Positions 41,494 through 50,892 of a stretch of DNA of 64,000 nucleotides are shown here, one piece after another. This DNA is from Bacillota bacterium (GTDB taxonomy: Bacteria; Bacillota; Bacilli; Paenibacillales; NBRC-103111): assembly GCA_023393235.1 (NCBI GenBank), contig JAEWMH010000046.1, positions 8,470-72,469 of the forward strand. The letters are read 5' to 3'. The notes under the pieces were generated by a model. That model saw only the letters and a list, made by a program, of their open reading frames with translations, ran no database searches and was not told the origin of the DNA. The translations under genes were made by a program, and so were the position numbers. Position 1 is the stretch's first letter. Every line of letters begins with the position of its first letter.

Positions 41494-42786
41494 TTAATTC
41501 AGCACGTCAAAGGTGCCGTCCCGCAGCTCCACAATCCACTTGGGATGATACACCACCTGCTTCTCCCGCACCTCCGGCTGGTAACCCGGATAGATACGGG
41601 CAATGGAGGACGGCCGGCGGTAGGCGGCGATTTTGGCATCCAGCTCCGCGCCTCCCGGAAGAATCGCCTGGGCCTTCACCATATTCTTCGTGTCCGGAAT
41701 CAGAATGGAGCGTTCGTAGGTAGAGACAATCCCCTTCTGCACCGCTACCTTCATATAGCCGATGGTATCCGTTCCGATATTCATAACCGGAAACCCTTCC
41801 AGATATTGGCGGAACAAAAAGGTCTGCGCCCCCACTGCCACCTTCGGCGTCAGCTGGGAATAGAGATAGGTGCTGTTCCATCCCCCATGCTGGTTTACAA
41901 ACTGGATCGCCGACAGCAGATTATCGCGCACCTCGTTCTTGCTGTCCACCGGCGCCGAGGCCGGATTAGAGAAGACAAACCAATGTTTGTCATTGCGCAG
42001 CTGCAGCCCCTTAACACTGTCGGTAATAATCTGGGTGCCGTCCCGCTCCTGGAGGGACCGGGTCAGGCTGGGGTCCACAAACAAGCTCCGCTTCAACTGT
42101 TCAGCGGTATATTGCGTGTACGGCATGGTAATCCGGATGGCTGTTAACGGCTCATTCGGCAAATAATAGTCTCCCGACGCCGTATGGTAACGCGGCAGGG
42201 ATTCCCCCAGCCGCAGCCGCATAGTCAGGTCGCTGACCGTCACATCAGCTTTGACCGCTTCATACACGGTCAGACTGCTATCGGAAATAAAGAACGTTTT
42301 CACATCATCCGAAATCCCGTTGGAATACAGATAAATCCGGGTAATCAGCTCATTAGGAGGAAGAGGCTCATCCTTGCTCACCTTCATCAGGCTCTGCAGC
42401 ACATTCACGGGAACACCCTCCCGGAAGCGCATCTCAATGCCTTGGTAATTATCCCGGATCTCATTCCAGTCCATATTGGCCGCCAGCACGTTGGTTTTGC
42501 GCAGGCCCCCGAAGCTTCTCTGCTTCAGGAAATCGAAGATATTGCGGTAATGGTTGATAAACGGCACCGGATAAAGCACCGTATGGTTTTTTTGACCGTA
42601 ATGCAGAATGATCTGGTCGGGAAATACCACATCCTGCAGCTCCGCAGGGGTCCCCTCCAGAACGGATTCCACATACTTGCCTTGGGGCAGGGGTTCGGGC
42701 CGCGGACTGCTGTAGCCCAGAATATAGCTTTGGATCAGGCTGGCCACCACAAGCAGCGTCAGCAAGAATGATTTGGCCTTCTCCAT
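41494..42786 (-). CDS. walH: WalH (YycH), regulator of WalRK
   Basis: 430 residues, N-terminal membrane helix (SFLLTLLVVASLIQSYILGY), extracytoplasmic YycH domains with SVLEGTPAELQDVVFPDQII and YPGYQPEVREKQVVYHPKW. It joins WalI and WalK at the division site in the model species. Start codon shares a base with the walK stop. Confidence 0.93.
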   Translation of the reverse strand: MEKAKSFLLTLLVVASLIQSYILGYSSPRPEPLPQGKYVESVLEGTPAELQDVVFPDQIILHYGQKNHTVLYPVPFINHYRNIFDFLKQRSFGGLRKTNVLAANMDWNEIRDNYQGIEMRFREGVPVNVLQSLMKVSKDEPLPPNELITRIYLYSNGISDDVKTFFISDSSLTVYEAVKADVTVSDLTMRLRLGESLPRYHTASGDYYLPNEPLTAIRITMPYTQYTAEQLKRSLFVDPSLTRSLQERDGTQIITDSVKGLQLRNDKHWFVFSNPASAPVDSKNEVRDNLLSAIQFVNQHGGWNSTYLYSQLTPKVAVGAQTFLFRQYLEGFPVMNIGTDTIGYMKVAVQKGIVSTYERSILIPDTKNMVKAQAILPGGAELDAKIAAYRRPSSIARIYPGYQPEVREKQVVYHPKWIVELRDGTFDVLN

Positions 42787-44639
42787 TACTCTCCCACCCC
42801 GCTCTCTTCATGCTTCACCGGCAGTGTAAAAGCCACTTTTGTTCCTTGGTTCAGCTCCGAATCCAGGGTAATGGTGCCTCCGTGGGCTTTGACAATTTCC
42901 CGGGCAATGGACAACCCCAAACCCGTGCCCCCCATGTTGCGGGAGCGCGCTTTATCTACCCGGTAGAACCGGTCGAAGATGCGGCTCAGGTCTTTTTTGG
43001 GAATACCGATGCCGTTGTCCTCCACTTCAATCTCCAGCTGTCCGCCATTGTCCTTCAGCCTGGCCCGGATAGCCAGATGCCCGCCGTCTCCCGTGTACTT
43101 GATGGAGTTGGACACCAGGTTATCCAGCACCTGATCGATCTGATCCCGGTCCAACAGCACCTGGCCCACCGCCGGCTCCACATGGATGCCGATCCCGATA
43201 TGCCGCTGGCGCAGCTGGAAGGAAAAGCGGTCCGCCACATCCTCCAGCATTTCGCCCACATCGGTCATCCGCTTCTTGAGTCCCGCTTCTTTGGAGTCCA
43301 GACGGGACAGGTGGAGCAGGTCCGTCACCAGACGGATCATCCGCTCCGATTCGTTGCGGGTGACACCGACGAAGCGTTTGGCCAGCTCCGGCTCCTCCAA
43401 CGCGCCGTCCTCCAGCGCCTCCAGATAGCTCTTGATGGTCGTAAGCGGCGTCCGCAGCTCATGGGATACATTGGCCACAAACTCCCGGCGGGACCATTCC
43501 AGCTTCTCCTGCTCTGTCACATCCTGCAGCACCACGATATTGCCGGAGATTCCCTTCTCCCGGCGGTGGATGGAGGTCACCGACAGGCGCACCTGAAGCT
43601 CCTCATCCTCCTCCCGGGAATCCGGAATGGCGATCAGCTTCACCTGCACCGAATCCTGAGCCTGTAGAAGCTCCGGCTCCCGTGGAATACCCAGGAGGGT
43701 GAACAGGTCCATGCCGATGGCCACCTGCTCGTCGGCCCCCAGCATCTCCTTGGCCCGGGGATTCATGACAATGACCCGGCCCCGGTCGTCCGTGGCCAAT
43801 ACCCCGTCATTCATATTGGTGAGGATGGAGGTCAGCTTCTCCTTCTCCTCCTCATTAATGGCCAGCGCTTCCTTGAGCCGGGCCGTCATGTTGTTAAAGG
43901 CATTACTCAACTGCCCGATCTCGTCCTGCCCATACACCCGCACCCTCCGTTCGAAGTCCCCCTCCGCCACCATCGTGGCTTGTTTGGTGATCTCCTTAAT
44001 GGGACTGGTGATGGTCCCGGACAGAATCGTCCCCAGCAGCGCCGTCAGTGCCAGTGCAATCAGGGTTCCGGTAATAAAAATCTGGTTGATCCGCGCAATA
44101 TTGGCGTACAAATCCTCCATGGATTTCACAATATAGACGGCCCCGATGACCTTGCCGTCCTTCATCACCGGCCGGGCCAGCATCTTCTTGCGCAGGCCGT
44201 CCACATCGGTAATATTGCGCTCCGTCTCCTTGTTGTTCTGCAGCTGGAGCGCCCGGGTGACCACCTGCTGGGTATTCTTCTGTCCGAGAATGGCCGGGTC
44301 CGGCTGGGACATGCTGATGACCTCGCCGTTGGCATTCAGAATCTGCATCTCCGAGTTGTTGATCTGAAACCAGTCCTTCACCAGCTTATCCAGATCCTCG
44401 CGGGATTTCTTCATATCCTCCGGACGGGCGTCCGGGTCCGTAGAGAGATTCTTCTCGGACACATACTGGGCCAGCAGCATGGCGTCATTGTTCATGGAGT
44501 CGGAGAAGTTCTTGGTGAAGGAGCTCTCCAGGGCATTCACAAAGTACACCCCGATCAGCTGCATGGCAAACAGGATCAGGAGCACATAAATAATGATCAG
44601 CTTCAGCTGTACCGTCTTAAAAAACTTTACGCCTTTCAC
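42786..44639 (-). CDS. walK: Sensor histidine kinase WalK
   Basis: About 617 residues. The GTG at 44639 (KGVKFFKTVQLKLIIIYVLL) is chosen as it aligns with known WalK starts and follows GGGAGGGAAG; the longer GTG at 44687 lacks a site. TM1, an extracytoplasmic sensor region, TM2 near 185, HAMP, a PAS domain (GVLATDDRGRVIVMNPRAKEML), HisKA with VSHELRTPL and HATPase (DNGIGIPK, GTGLGLSI). It senses cell-wall state and phosphorylates WalR. Confidence 0.96.
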   Translation of the reverse strand: MKGVKFFKTVQLKLIIIYVLLILFAMQLIGVYFVNALESSFTKNFSDSMNNDAMLLAQYVSEKNLSTDPDARPEDMKKSREDLDKLVKDWFQINNSEMQILNANGEVISMSQPDPAILGQKNTQQVVTRALQLQNNKETERNITDVDGLRKKMLARPVMKDGKVIGAVYIVKSMEDLYANIARINQIFITGTLIALALTALLGTILSGTITSPIKEITKQATMVAEGDFERRVRVYGQDEIGQLSNAFNNMTARLKEALAINEEEKEKLTSILTNMNDGVLATDDRGRVIVMNPRAKEMLGADEQVAIGMDLFTLLGIPREPELLQAQDSVQVKLIAIPDSREEDEELQVRLSVTSIHRREKGISGNIVVLQDVTEQEKLEWSRREFVANVSHELRTPLTTIKSYLEALEDGALEEPELAKRFVGVTRNESERMIRLVTDLLHLSRLDSKEAGLKKRMTDVGEMLEDVADRFSFQLRQRHIGIGIHVEPAVGQVLLDRDQIDQVLDNLVSNSIKYTGDGGHLAIRARLKDNGGQLEIEVEDNGIGIPKKDLSRIFDRFYRVDKARSRNMGGTGLGLSIAREIVKAHGGTITLDSELNQGTKVAFTLPVKHEESGVGE

Positions 44640-44729
44640 GCGGCTTTCGCTTCCCTCCCCGGGGCTTGAAGACTTCCTGCTGCCCACATGCCAAGCTTGC
44701 CGTTATCGAGCTGCACCAATTGCAGCACC

Positions 44730-45437
44730 TTACCGCACGGCGGGATTGCGCATCACATACCCCAGTCCCCGCCGGGTCGTAATATATTCGGGGCGGCTGG
44801 GGTCATCCTCCAGCTTCTCCCGCAAGCGCCGGATAGTTACGTCCACCGTACGCACATCGCCGTAATAATCGTAGCCCCATACCGCCTGGAGCAGATGCTC
44901 CCGGGTCATTACCTTGCCGCAGTTGCGGGCCATGTAATAGACCAGCTCGAACTCCCGGTGGGTCAGGTCCAGCACCTCGCCGTTTTTGTACACCACGAAC
45001 ATCTCCGGGTCAATCTGCAGATTGTGGATCCGCAGACCCTGGGCAGCCGATGCCTCCTGAACCTGGGCAGCTGCATTGGTCCTCCGCAGATGCGCCTTCA
45101 CCCGGGCCAGCAGCTCACGGGTGCTGAAGGGCTTGGTGACGTAATCATCCGCCCCCAGCTCCAAGCCCAGCACCTTATCTACCTCGGAATCCTTGGCGGT
45201 CAGCATAATAATGGGCGTGTTCTTCCGTGCCCGGACCTCCCTGCATACATCCAGACCATCCTTCAAGGGCAGCATCAGGTCCAGCAGGATCAGATCATGG
45301 TCCTCCGACAGTGCAGCCTCCACCGCCATCACCCCGTCATAAGCGCAGGTAACGGCGTAGCCTTCTTTTTCCAGATTAAACTTTAATATATCCGCAATGG
45401 GCTGTTCATCATCCACAACCAATATCCGTCCGTTCAT
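44730..45437 (-). CDS. walR: Response regulator WalR
   Basis: 235 residues. Receiver domain with ILVVDDEQ, phospho-Asp in LILLDLMLPLKDG and MLTAKDSE; OmpR-type winged helix with LTHREFELVYYMARNCGKVMTREHLL and RTVDVTIRRLREK. Controls cell-wall hydrolase genes; first gene of the conserved wal operon. Start follows GGGAGGAACCCT. Confidence 0.97.
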   Translation of the reverse strand: MNGRILVVDDEQPIADILKFNLEKEGYAVTCAYDGVMAVEAALSEDHDLILLDLMLPLKDGLDVCREVRARKNTPIIMLTAKDSEVDKVLGLELGADDYVTKPFSTRELLARVKAHLRRTNAAAQVQEASAAQGLRIHNLQIDPEMFVVYKNGEVLDLTHREFELVYYMARNCGKVMTREHLLQAVWGYDYYGDVRTVDVTIRRLREKLEDDPSRPEYITTRRGLGYVMRNPAVR

Positions 45438-45582
45438 AGGGTTCCTCCCGGGCGTCGCGCCCGCTTCTGTAGTCCTTCTTCCATTCTACCAAAACCGGGG
45501 GTCAAAGTGGAGTTTACACCGGAAAAACTCCAGTGTCCCCGTTTCACCTGATGGAATCAGGGGTAAAATTTGGGAGATGCAA

Positions 45583-45632
45583 AAAAAGGGCTCCAGCCGG
45601 ATACCAATTGGTTCCAGCCGCGCCCCCATGTT
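45583..45632 (-). terminator. Terminator of the M23 peptidase gene
   Basis: Reverse strand GGGC...GGAACC, loop AATT, GGTATCC...GCCC, then TTTTTTTG. Confidence 0.6.
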
Positions 45633-45644
45633 TGTGTGTATAGC

Positions 45645-47321
45645 TTAGCGGTTTAAATATTTCAACGGATTCTCTACGGTTCCGTTCTTAATAACCTCAA
45701 AGTGCAGGTGGGTGCCGGTGGAATCCCCGGTGCTGCCCATAATGCCGATTTTCTCGCCCTTCTCCACGATCTGGCCTACCTTCACGCTGTAGGAGCTCAG
45801 ATGCCCGTAGAGGGTCTTGTAGCCGTTCAAATGATTGATGATGACATGATTGCCGTAATCGGATTTGTAGCCGACATATTCCACCTTGCCGTTATCCGAG
45901 GACATAATGGATTTGTTGCCGGTCAGATCCACACCCTTGTGCAGCTTACCCCATCTGTAGCCGAAGCCGCTGGAGATGCTGGAGCTGAGGACCGGCCAGG
46001 CGAACTTGCCTGTGCCCTCGCCCAGAATCACCTTGGTTCCCTTGCGGGCCTTGGCCTTCACAGGCTGCTGCAGAATTTCCTCGTTGAGCATTTCTTCTTC
46101 CATCCACTTGCCGTTTACCTTGGTCACCAGGAAGGTGACGTTCTTCAAGCCGTTTTTGCCCGGGGAGATCGTCTGGATAATCCCCGCACGCATATTGTCG
46201 TCCAGCTCATAATCGGTATCGTACTGGATCTCCTGGCTCTCTACAACCTTCTCCACCGTCTTCACGGATAAGGTAGGCTGCAGCACCGTCAGGTCCAGCA
46301 CTTGGCCGATCTTCAGCTTGTCGTCCACGATCCAGGCATTGTTCTCATAGATCACCTGGCGGGAAATATTGAATTTCTTGGCGATGAGGGAAATGCTGTC
46401 CCCCTTCTCCACGGTATATTTGGTCGGCTGAACATCACCCGTCTCCAGCTTGGCCAGAAGCTCTTCGGGCTTCACCAGCTGGGAGGGGTCAATATCCTTC
46501 TGCTTCATTTCCACCTGCTGTACAAATTCTACCTCTTGCACCTCGGATTCACCGGGGCTCAAGGTTTTGGCTTCAGTAGAAAGGATGCTGACGCGCCCCT
46601 TCTCTGCCTGCTGCTTCTCGGCTACTGCCGCTCCGCCATGATTGGCCTTGATCTGGGCCAGCAGCTGATCCGCCGTATCCGTGTCCTTCACAATACCTAC
46701 GGGCTTGCCGTCAACCACAAGCTCTACCCCTACTGCATGGGAGGTAAGCATCTGGTCCAGCATAGCCAAAGCGGCGGCATCATCGGATTCGCCTTTGTAA
46801 GCCTTTTCACTCTTCAATACGATCTCATCGGTATTCAAGACCATATGAACATTAGGATTTTCCTGCTGAACCTGGTTGTACTTGGTAATTTTGAATTCGT
46901 CTACCACCTGCGGGTTGCTTACGGTGCCGGCGTATTGATCCTTTACATATACATGGAATATGTCGTATGTATTGGCTGCTACGTATTGCTGGTAGCCCAA
47001 TGTTCCCGTCCAGATGACAGCTCCCAGCGCGATAGTCCCTGCTATGTGCACCCGGTACTTCTTCAGTTGGCTAAACCCGCCATGGGCGGCTTCCGCCGAT
47101 TGCTTCTTCACTCTGGCTCCGCCAAGCGACAATGTCTGGCCTGCTTTAAGCGACCGTTCCTTCACCGACATCAGCCATTCTTGAGTGTTAATCCTATGCA
47201 GTAAGGCGCTCCATGCCGGTTTGGCTGCGCCAGGCTTTACTTTCTCTTTTAACGGCTTGCCCCAGGATTTCACCTGCGACAGCCGTTCCAAGAACCATTT
47301 CTTCATCTTGAAACCTGTCAT
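45645..47321 (-). CDS. Cell-wall M23 endopeptidase with LysM and G5 domains
   Basis: 558 residues, membrane-anchored (VHIAGTIALGAVIWTGTLGY about residue 85). LysM: TKYTVEKGDSISLIAKKFN; G5 domain following (ESQEIQYDTDYELDDNMRAG); M23 lysostaphin-type domain at the end with the metal ligands His in KLHKGVDLTG and HLHFEV. It should cut peptide cross-links in peptidoglycan. Next to walR, whose regulon in Bacillus contains such enzymes. Start 47321 follows GAGGAG. Confidence 0.92.
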   Translation of the reverse strand: MTGFKMKKWFLERLSQVKSWGKPLKEKVKPGAAKPAWSALLHRINTQEWLMSVKERSLKAGQTLSLGGARVKKQSAEAAHGGFSQLKKYRVHIAGTIALGAVIWTGTLGYQQYVAANTYDIFHVYVKDQYAGTVSNPQVVDEFKITKYNQVQQENPNVHMVLNTDEIVLKSEKAYKGESDDAAALAMLDQMLTSHAVGVELVVDGKPVGIVKDTDTADQLLAQIKANHGGAAVAEKQQAEKGRVSILSTEAKTLSPGESEVQEVEFVQQVEMKQKDIDPSQLVKPEELLAKLETGDVQPTKYTVEKGDSISLIAKKFNISRQVIYENNAWIVDDKLKIGQVLDLTVLQPTLSVKTVEKVVESQEIQYDTDYELDDNMRAGIIQTISPGKNGLKNVTFLVTKVNGKWMEEEMLNEEILQQPVKAKARKGTKVILGEGTGKFAWPVLSSSISSGFGYRWGKLHKGVDLTGNKSIMSSDNGKVEYVGYKSDYGNHVIINHLNGYKTLYGHLSSYSVKVGQIVEKGEKIGIMGSTGDSTGTHLHFEVIKNGTVENPLKYLNR

Positions 47322-47568
47322 GATGGACTCCTCTTCAGCCAATTCTAGAAAAGTGCAAGGACCTCTCCGGCCCTCTTCGTGTCTTTTCCGATGTATCTGC
47401 GAACTTCTTCACGGCAGCAAGCGACAAGAATCTGAGTCAAAATCATACCTTTACCAATTTACCACAGTATGATTTGCGATTTCAACCACATTTGTCACAG
47501 TTTCTGTGTTTGCGCTTACATGATTTTCGCAGACCAGCTGAGGCTGATCCGTCCTTCTTCCGGCGGTG

Positions 47569-48330
47569 TCACTGGTATTTCTCCAGAATCGCCACCACCT
47601 GCTTATACTCCTCCTGAGTCAGATGCCTGCGGATAATTTTGTCCAATTGCACCAGCTCTTCCTGGGTAATCCCGTTCTCCATCAGCTGCGAGATAGACTG
47701 CACCTCCGCTGCAGGCAGCTTGGAGACCAGGAGCGTAAACAGCTTCACCTTGTCGTCATTGGACATATTATCCTTCGTGGAGGACAAAAAATCCGAAGAG
47801 AACAGTGTTTTCTCCTGCTCCCCTGTTCCGCCGGACTGGGCCCCTTGGGCGCTGCCCGATTGGCTCCATACCGGCAGGGCATCCGCCATACCGCCGGACC
47901 CCGAAGCTCCGCTGTTTATGCTCCCCTCCTTCTCCTCCCGGCTGGAGATTGCGCCGCCTGCTCCGCCTGATGCCGCCCCTCCGGTACCATTCGGCTGCTG
48001 CAGGTTTGTGCCGCTTCCCGTAGTCCCGGACGGCTTGCCTGCAACACCTTCAGTCCCCGAATTTGCGGAGCCCACCGGCGTAAGGCCACTGCCTCCGTAT
48101 ACCGGCTTGTCATCTTTTGCGGACACGGATTGATTCATTATATTCAGCCCGGTGCCCATATTTTCCACAAAGTCCAAAAATCCGATACTCTGCATGTCCC
48201 CACCGATCTGGTAATGGGCCAGCACCTTCTCCAGATAGGTGCCCACTGCCGTCCAGGTGGCGTATATGGTGACTGCCGCAATAAAAACTGCCGCCACTGC
48301 CATCTTTGTCAACCAACCCAATATCTTCAT
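47569..48330 (-). CDS. Membrane-anchored protein with low-complexity linker, unknown
   Basis: 253 residues. N-terminal membrane helix (MAVAAVFIAAVTIYATWTAV), a helical segment, a 90-residue Gly/Ser/Ala linker (GTGGAASGGAGGAISS), and a helical C-terminal domain (KVKLFTLLVSKLPAAEVQSI; ITQEELVQLDKIIRRHLTQE). Family not recognised; may be confined to Paenibacillaceae. ATG follows AGGAGGATTATGG. Downstream of purA in the same direction. Confidence 0.7.
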   Translation of the reverse strand: MKILGWLTKMAVAAVFIAAVTIYATWTAVGTYLEKVLAHYQIGGDMQSIGFLDFVENMGTGLNIMNQSVSAKDDKPVYGGSGLTPVGSANSGTEGVAGKPSGTTGSGTNLQQPNGTGGAASGGAGGAISSREEKEGSINSGASGSGGMADALPVWSQSGSAQGAQSGGTGEQEKTLFSSDFLSSTKDNMSNDDKVKLFTLLVSKLPAAEVQSISQLMENGITQEELVQLDKIIRRHLTQEEYKQVVAILEKYQ

Positions 48331-48436
48331 CCATAATCCTCCTGCCCGGCCTGTCCTATAGACGCATGAAGACGCATGTGCAAGCCTACTTCATTAAGTA
48401 TGTCCGGAAAAAGGTCGTCTTAATGCCGCCAATGGA

Positions 48437-48474
48437 AAAAATCCCCGCCAGCATTGGGCTGACGGGGATTCTTG
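48437..48474 (-). terminator. Terminator after purA
   Basis: Reverse strand AATCCCCGTCAGCCC, loop AATG, CTGGCGGGGATTTTTTCC. Confidence 0.85.
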
Positions 48475-48492
48475 TAGCAGGATCGTATGGGT

Positions 48493-49776
48493 TTAGTAAA
48501 CGGGCAGCACTTGGTTGGTTTGCTCCCGGTTGCGTCCGACGGAGAAGATGGCGATGGGAATGCCGGTGAGCTCGGATACGCGCTCCACATAGCGGCGGGT
48601 GGTAGCGGGAAGATCCTCCAGGCGGCGGACGCCGGTAATGTCCTCACTCCAGCCGGGCAGCTCCTCATACACGGCTTCGCATTCGTCCAGCATCTTGAGG
48701 CTGGCCGGGTAATAATCGATGACTTCGCCCCGGAACTTGTAGCCGGTACAGATCTTGACGGTCTCCAGGCCGGTAAGCACGTCCAGGGAGTTCAGGGACA
48801 GGCCGGTAATGCCGCTGACACGGCGGGCATGGCGCACCACTACACTGTCAAACCAGCCGACACGGCGGGGGCGTCCGGTAACGGTGCCGTATTCAAAGCC
48901 CGCTTCGCGGATGCGGTCGCCGATAGGGTTGTTCTGCTCCGTCGGGAACGGACCGTCGCCCACACGGGTGGTGTAGGCCTTGGCTACGCCGATAATCTGG
49001 TGGATCTTGGTGGGCCCTACGCCTGCACCGATACAAACGCCGCCGGCAGACGGATTGGAGGAGGTTACGAAGGGATATGTACCATGGTCGATATCCAGCA
49101 TAACCCCTTGGGCTCCCTCGAAGAGCACTTTTTTGCCCGCGTCAATGCTGTCGTTCAGGACAACGGAGGTATCTGTCACGTAAGGGCGCAGCACTTCGGC
49201 GTATTCCAGGTATTCCTTCAGGATGGAATCGGCATTCAAACCCTTGCCGCCATACACTTGTTCAATAATATGGTTTTTCTCACCCACCAAACGGCGGAGC
49301 TTGGCCTCGAATTCCTCAGGGTCCATCAGGTCCGCGATACGGATGCCGCTTCTGGCGGCTTTGTCCATATAAGCCGGGCCGATGCCCTTGCGGGTGGTGC
49401 CGATTTTGCTGTCGCCCTTGCGGTCCTCTTCCAGTCCGTCCAAGAGCAGATGATACGGCATAATCACATGGGCTCTGTCGCTGATGCGCAGATTTTTGGT
49501 GGAAAAGCCGCTGTCATGGATATATTGGATTTCGTCGATCAGGGCAGCCGGGTTCAGCACCATGCCGTTGCCGATGACGCAAATCTTGTCGTTATAAAAA
49601 ACTCCAGAGGGAATCATCTGCAGCTTGTATTTTTTGTTATCGATGAGTATGGTATGGCCGGCATTGTTCCCCCCTTGGTAGCGGGCGACGACCTCTGCCT
49701 GCTCAGCCAAAAAGTCGGTAATCTTGCCTTTTCCCTCGTCTCCCCATTGAGTGCCGACAACAACAACTGTGGACAT
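48493..49776 (-). CDS. purA: Adenylosuccinate synthetase
   Basis: 427 residues, full length. GTQWGDEGKGKITDFLAE is the GTP site with catalytic Asp, and RYQGGNNAGHTI holds the catalytic His; KGIGPAYMDKAARSGIRIADL and VGDGPFPTE are also present. It converts IMP and aspartate to adenylosuccinate. Start MSTVVVVG at 49776 follows GGAAGGGG; an upstream in-frame start is rejected. Confidence 0.96.
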   Translation of the reverse strand: MSTVVVVGTQWGDEGKGKITDFLAEQAEVVARYQGGNNAGHTILIDNKKYKLQMIPSGVFYNDKICVIGNGMVLNPAALIDEIQYIHDSGFSTKNLRISDRAHVIMPYHLLLDGLEEDRKGDSKIGTTRKGIGPAYMDKAARSGIRIADLMDPEEFEAKLRRLVGEKNHIIEQVYGGKGLNADSILKEYLEYAEVLRPYVTDTSVVLNDSIDAGKKVLFEGAQGVMLDIDHGTYPFVTSSNPSAGGVCIGAGVGPTKIHQIIGVAKAYTTRVGDGPFPTEQNNPIGDRIREAGFEYGTVTGRPRRVGWFDSVVVRHARRVSGITGLSLNSLDVLTGLETVKICTGYKFRGEVIDYYPASLKMLDECEAVYEELPGWSEDITGVRRLEDLPATTRRYVERVSELTGIPIAIFSVGRNREQTNQVLPVY

Positions 49777-50144
49777 GCGCAAAAACCCCTTCCGGTGAAT
49801 TGGTACACCGCATAGTAGCCGCCCTATTGCTAGCGTATCCATCCGAAGCAGCGCCTGCTCCGCAAACGCTTAAGGCGGCATATCCAGTGTATCAGTCCGC
49901 TAAAGCAAAGTCAACGAAAACGAACGATGGGTTAGGACTAGCTGCGATTGTTCGGATATCAGCCATATTTGGAGAGCATTAGTCGGCTTGTCCATACTTA
50001 CTTCTGCGTTTTGTTTAACATTGTGAATAAAGCTCCAAGCATATATCTGTGTTTTAACACACCTGTACCTTCTTGATGGCCGCTTCGCTTTTTGTGAAAG
50101 ACGCCCTGTCCTCCTCTGCTTTCATCCGTGGGCGGCTTGGTTTC

Positions 50145-50332
50145 CTAACGGCGGTGAGAGACGCTATTTGCCCCAAAACACGGGGGTGGCAAAATCTAAC
50201 GGAAGCAGGAGACGCTATTCGGCTAAAAAGGGGCTTGCAGCGGGATTATTTGCCCAATAGCGGCTCTGGACGCCGTTAGATTTTTTGAAGAGGTGTTTTT
50301 GCTGAAATAAAGGCTTACACCGCCGTTAGGAT
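50145..50332. repeat. Paenibacillus-type intergenic repeat cluster
   Basis: CTAACGG...GAGACGCTATT occurs twice in direct orientation (50145 and 50196, period 51 bp), once inverted (50246-50286, AATAGCGG...CGCCGTTAGA), and a partial CGCCGTTAGG at 50321. The 700-bp spacer 49777-50473 has no gene that I can support. Confidence 0.55.
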
Positions 50333-50402
50333 TGCCCGTTCGGTCCGTTTGTCCGTTCCGTCCCGTCCGGTAGGTCTGGTACGGTCCGGTCCAGATGAAG
50401 GT

Positions 50403-50455
50403 TTGACAGCATAGGATTACAAGCGTAATATGGACTGTGATTACATGTGTAATCC
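50403..50455 (+). promoter_or_regulatory. BlaI-type promoter with two operators
   Basis: TTGACA (50403), 17-bp spacer, TAATAT (50426). Two dyads, GATTACAaGcGTAATA over the -10 and GATTACAtGTGTAATC at 50438, contain the TACA/TGTA core bound by BlaI/MecI repressors. Confidence 0.8.
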
Positions 50456-50473
50456 TATCGAGGAGGTTGTCCC

Positions 50474-50851
50474 TTGTCTCACATCCCTAATATTTCCGAT
50501 GCGGAATGGGAGGTTATGAAGGTCCTGTGGACCCGATCGCCGCGTTCGGCCAACGAGATCATCCAGGCGCTGGAGGATCATTCCGAATGGAAGCCGAAAA
50601 CGGTGAGGACCCTGCTGAACCGGCTTGTCCTGAAGCAGGCGGCGGCATTTTCCCGGGACGGCAAGGTTTATGCGTATTATCCGCTGGTATCCGAGGAGGA
50701 TTGTGTGTGGACCGAAACCCGCTCCTTCCTGAACCGGATCTACGGCGGGTCCTTCAAGCCTATGCTGGCCTCTTTCCTGAGGGAAAGCCAGCTGACAGCG
50801 GAGGAAATCGGCGAGCTCAAGCAGATTCTCGACGATAAATCGGTATGTTGA
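50474..50851 (+). CDS. BlaI/MecI-family transcriptional repressor
   Basis: 125 residues. ISDAEWEVMKVLWTRSPRSANEIIQALE and WKPKTVRTLLNRLVLKQAA are the winged helix; the dimerisation tail with FLRESQLTAEEIGELKQIL follows. In bla/mec systems a BlaR1 sensor-protease relieves repression. No BlaR1 or beta-lactamase gene is adjacent; the following gene is a lipoprotein. Start follows GAGGAGG. Confidence 0.92.
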   Translation: MSHIPNISDAEWEVMKVLWTRSPRSANEIIQALEDHSEWKPKTVRTLLNRLVLKQAAAFSRDGKVYAYYPLVSEEDCVWTETRSFLNRIYGGSFKPMLASFLRESQLTAEEIGELKQILDDKSVC

Positions 50852-50892
50852 GTTTCGAGCCGGCAGCCAGATAACAATGAAGGAGATTCCAC

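Noticed and set aside
47343..47568. Cyclic-di-AMP riboswitch before the M23 peptidase
   Set aside because: Such peptidases often carry one, but no conserved core elements were seen in this 226-bp spacer.
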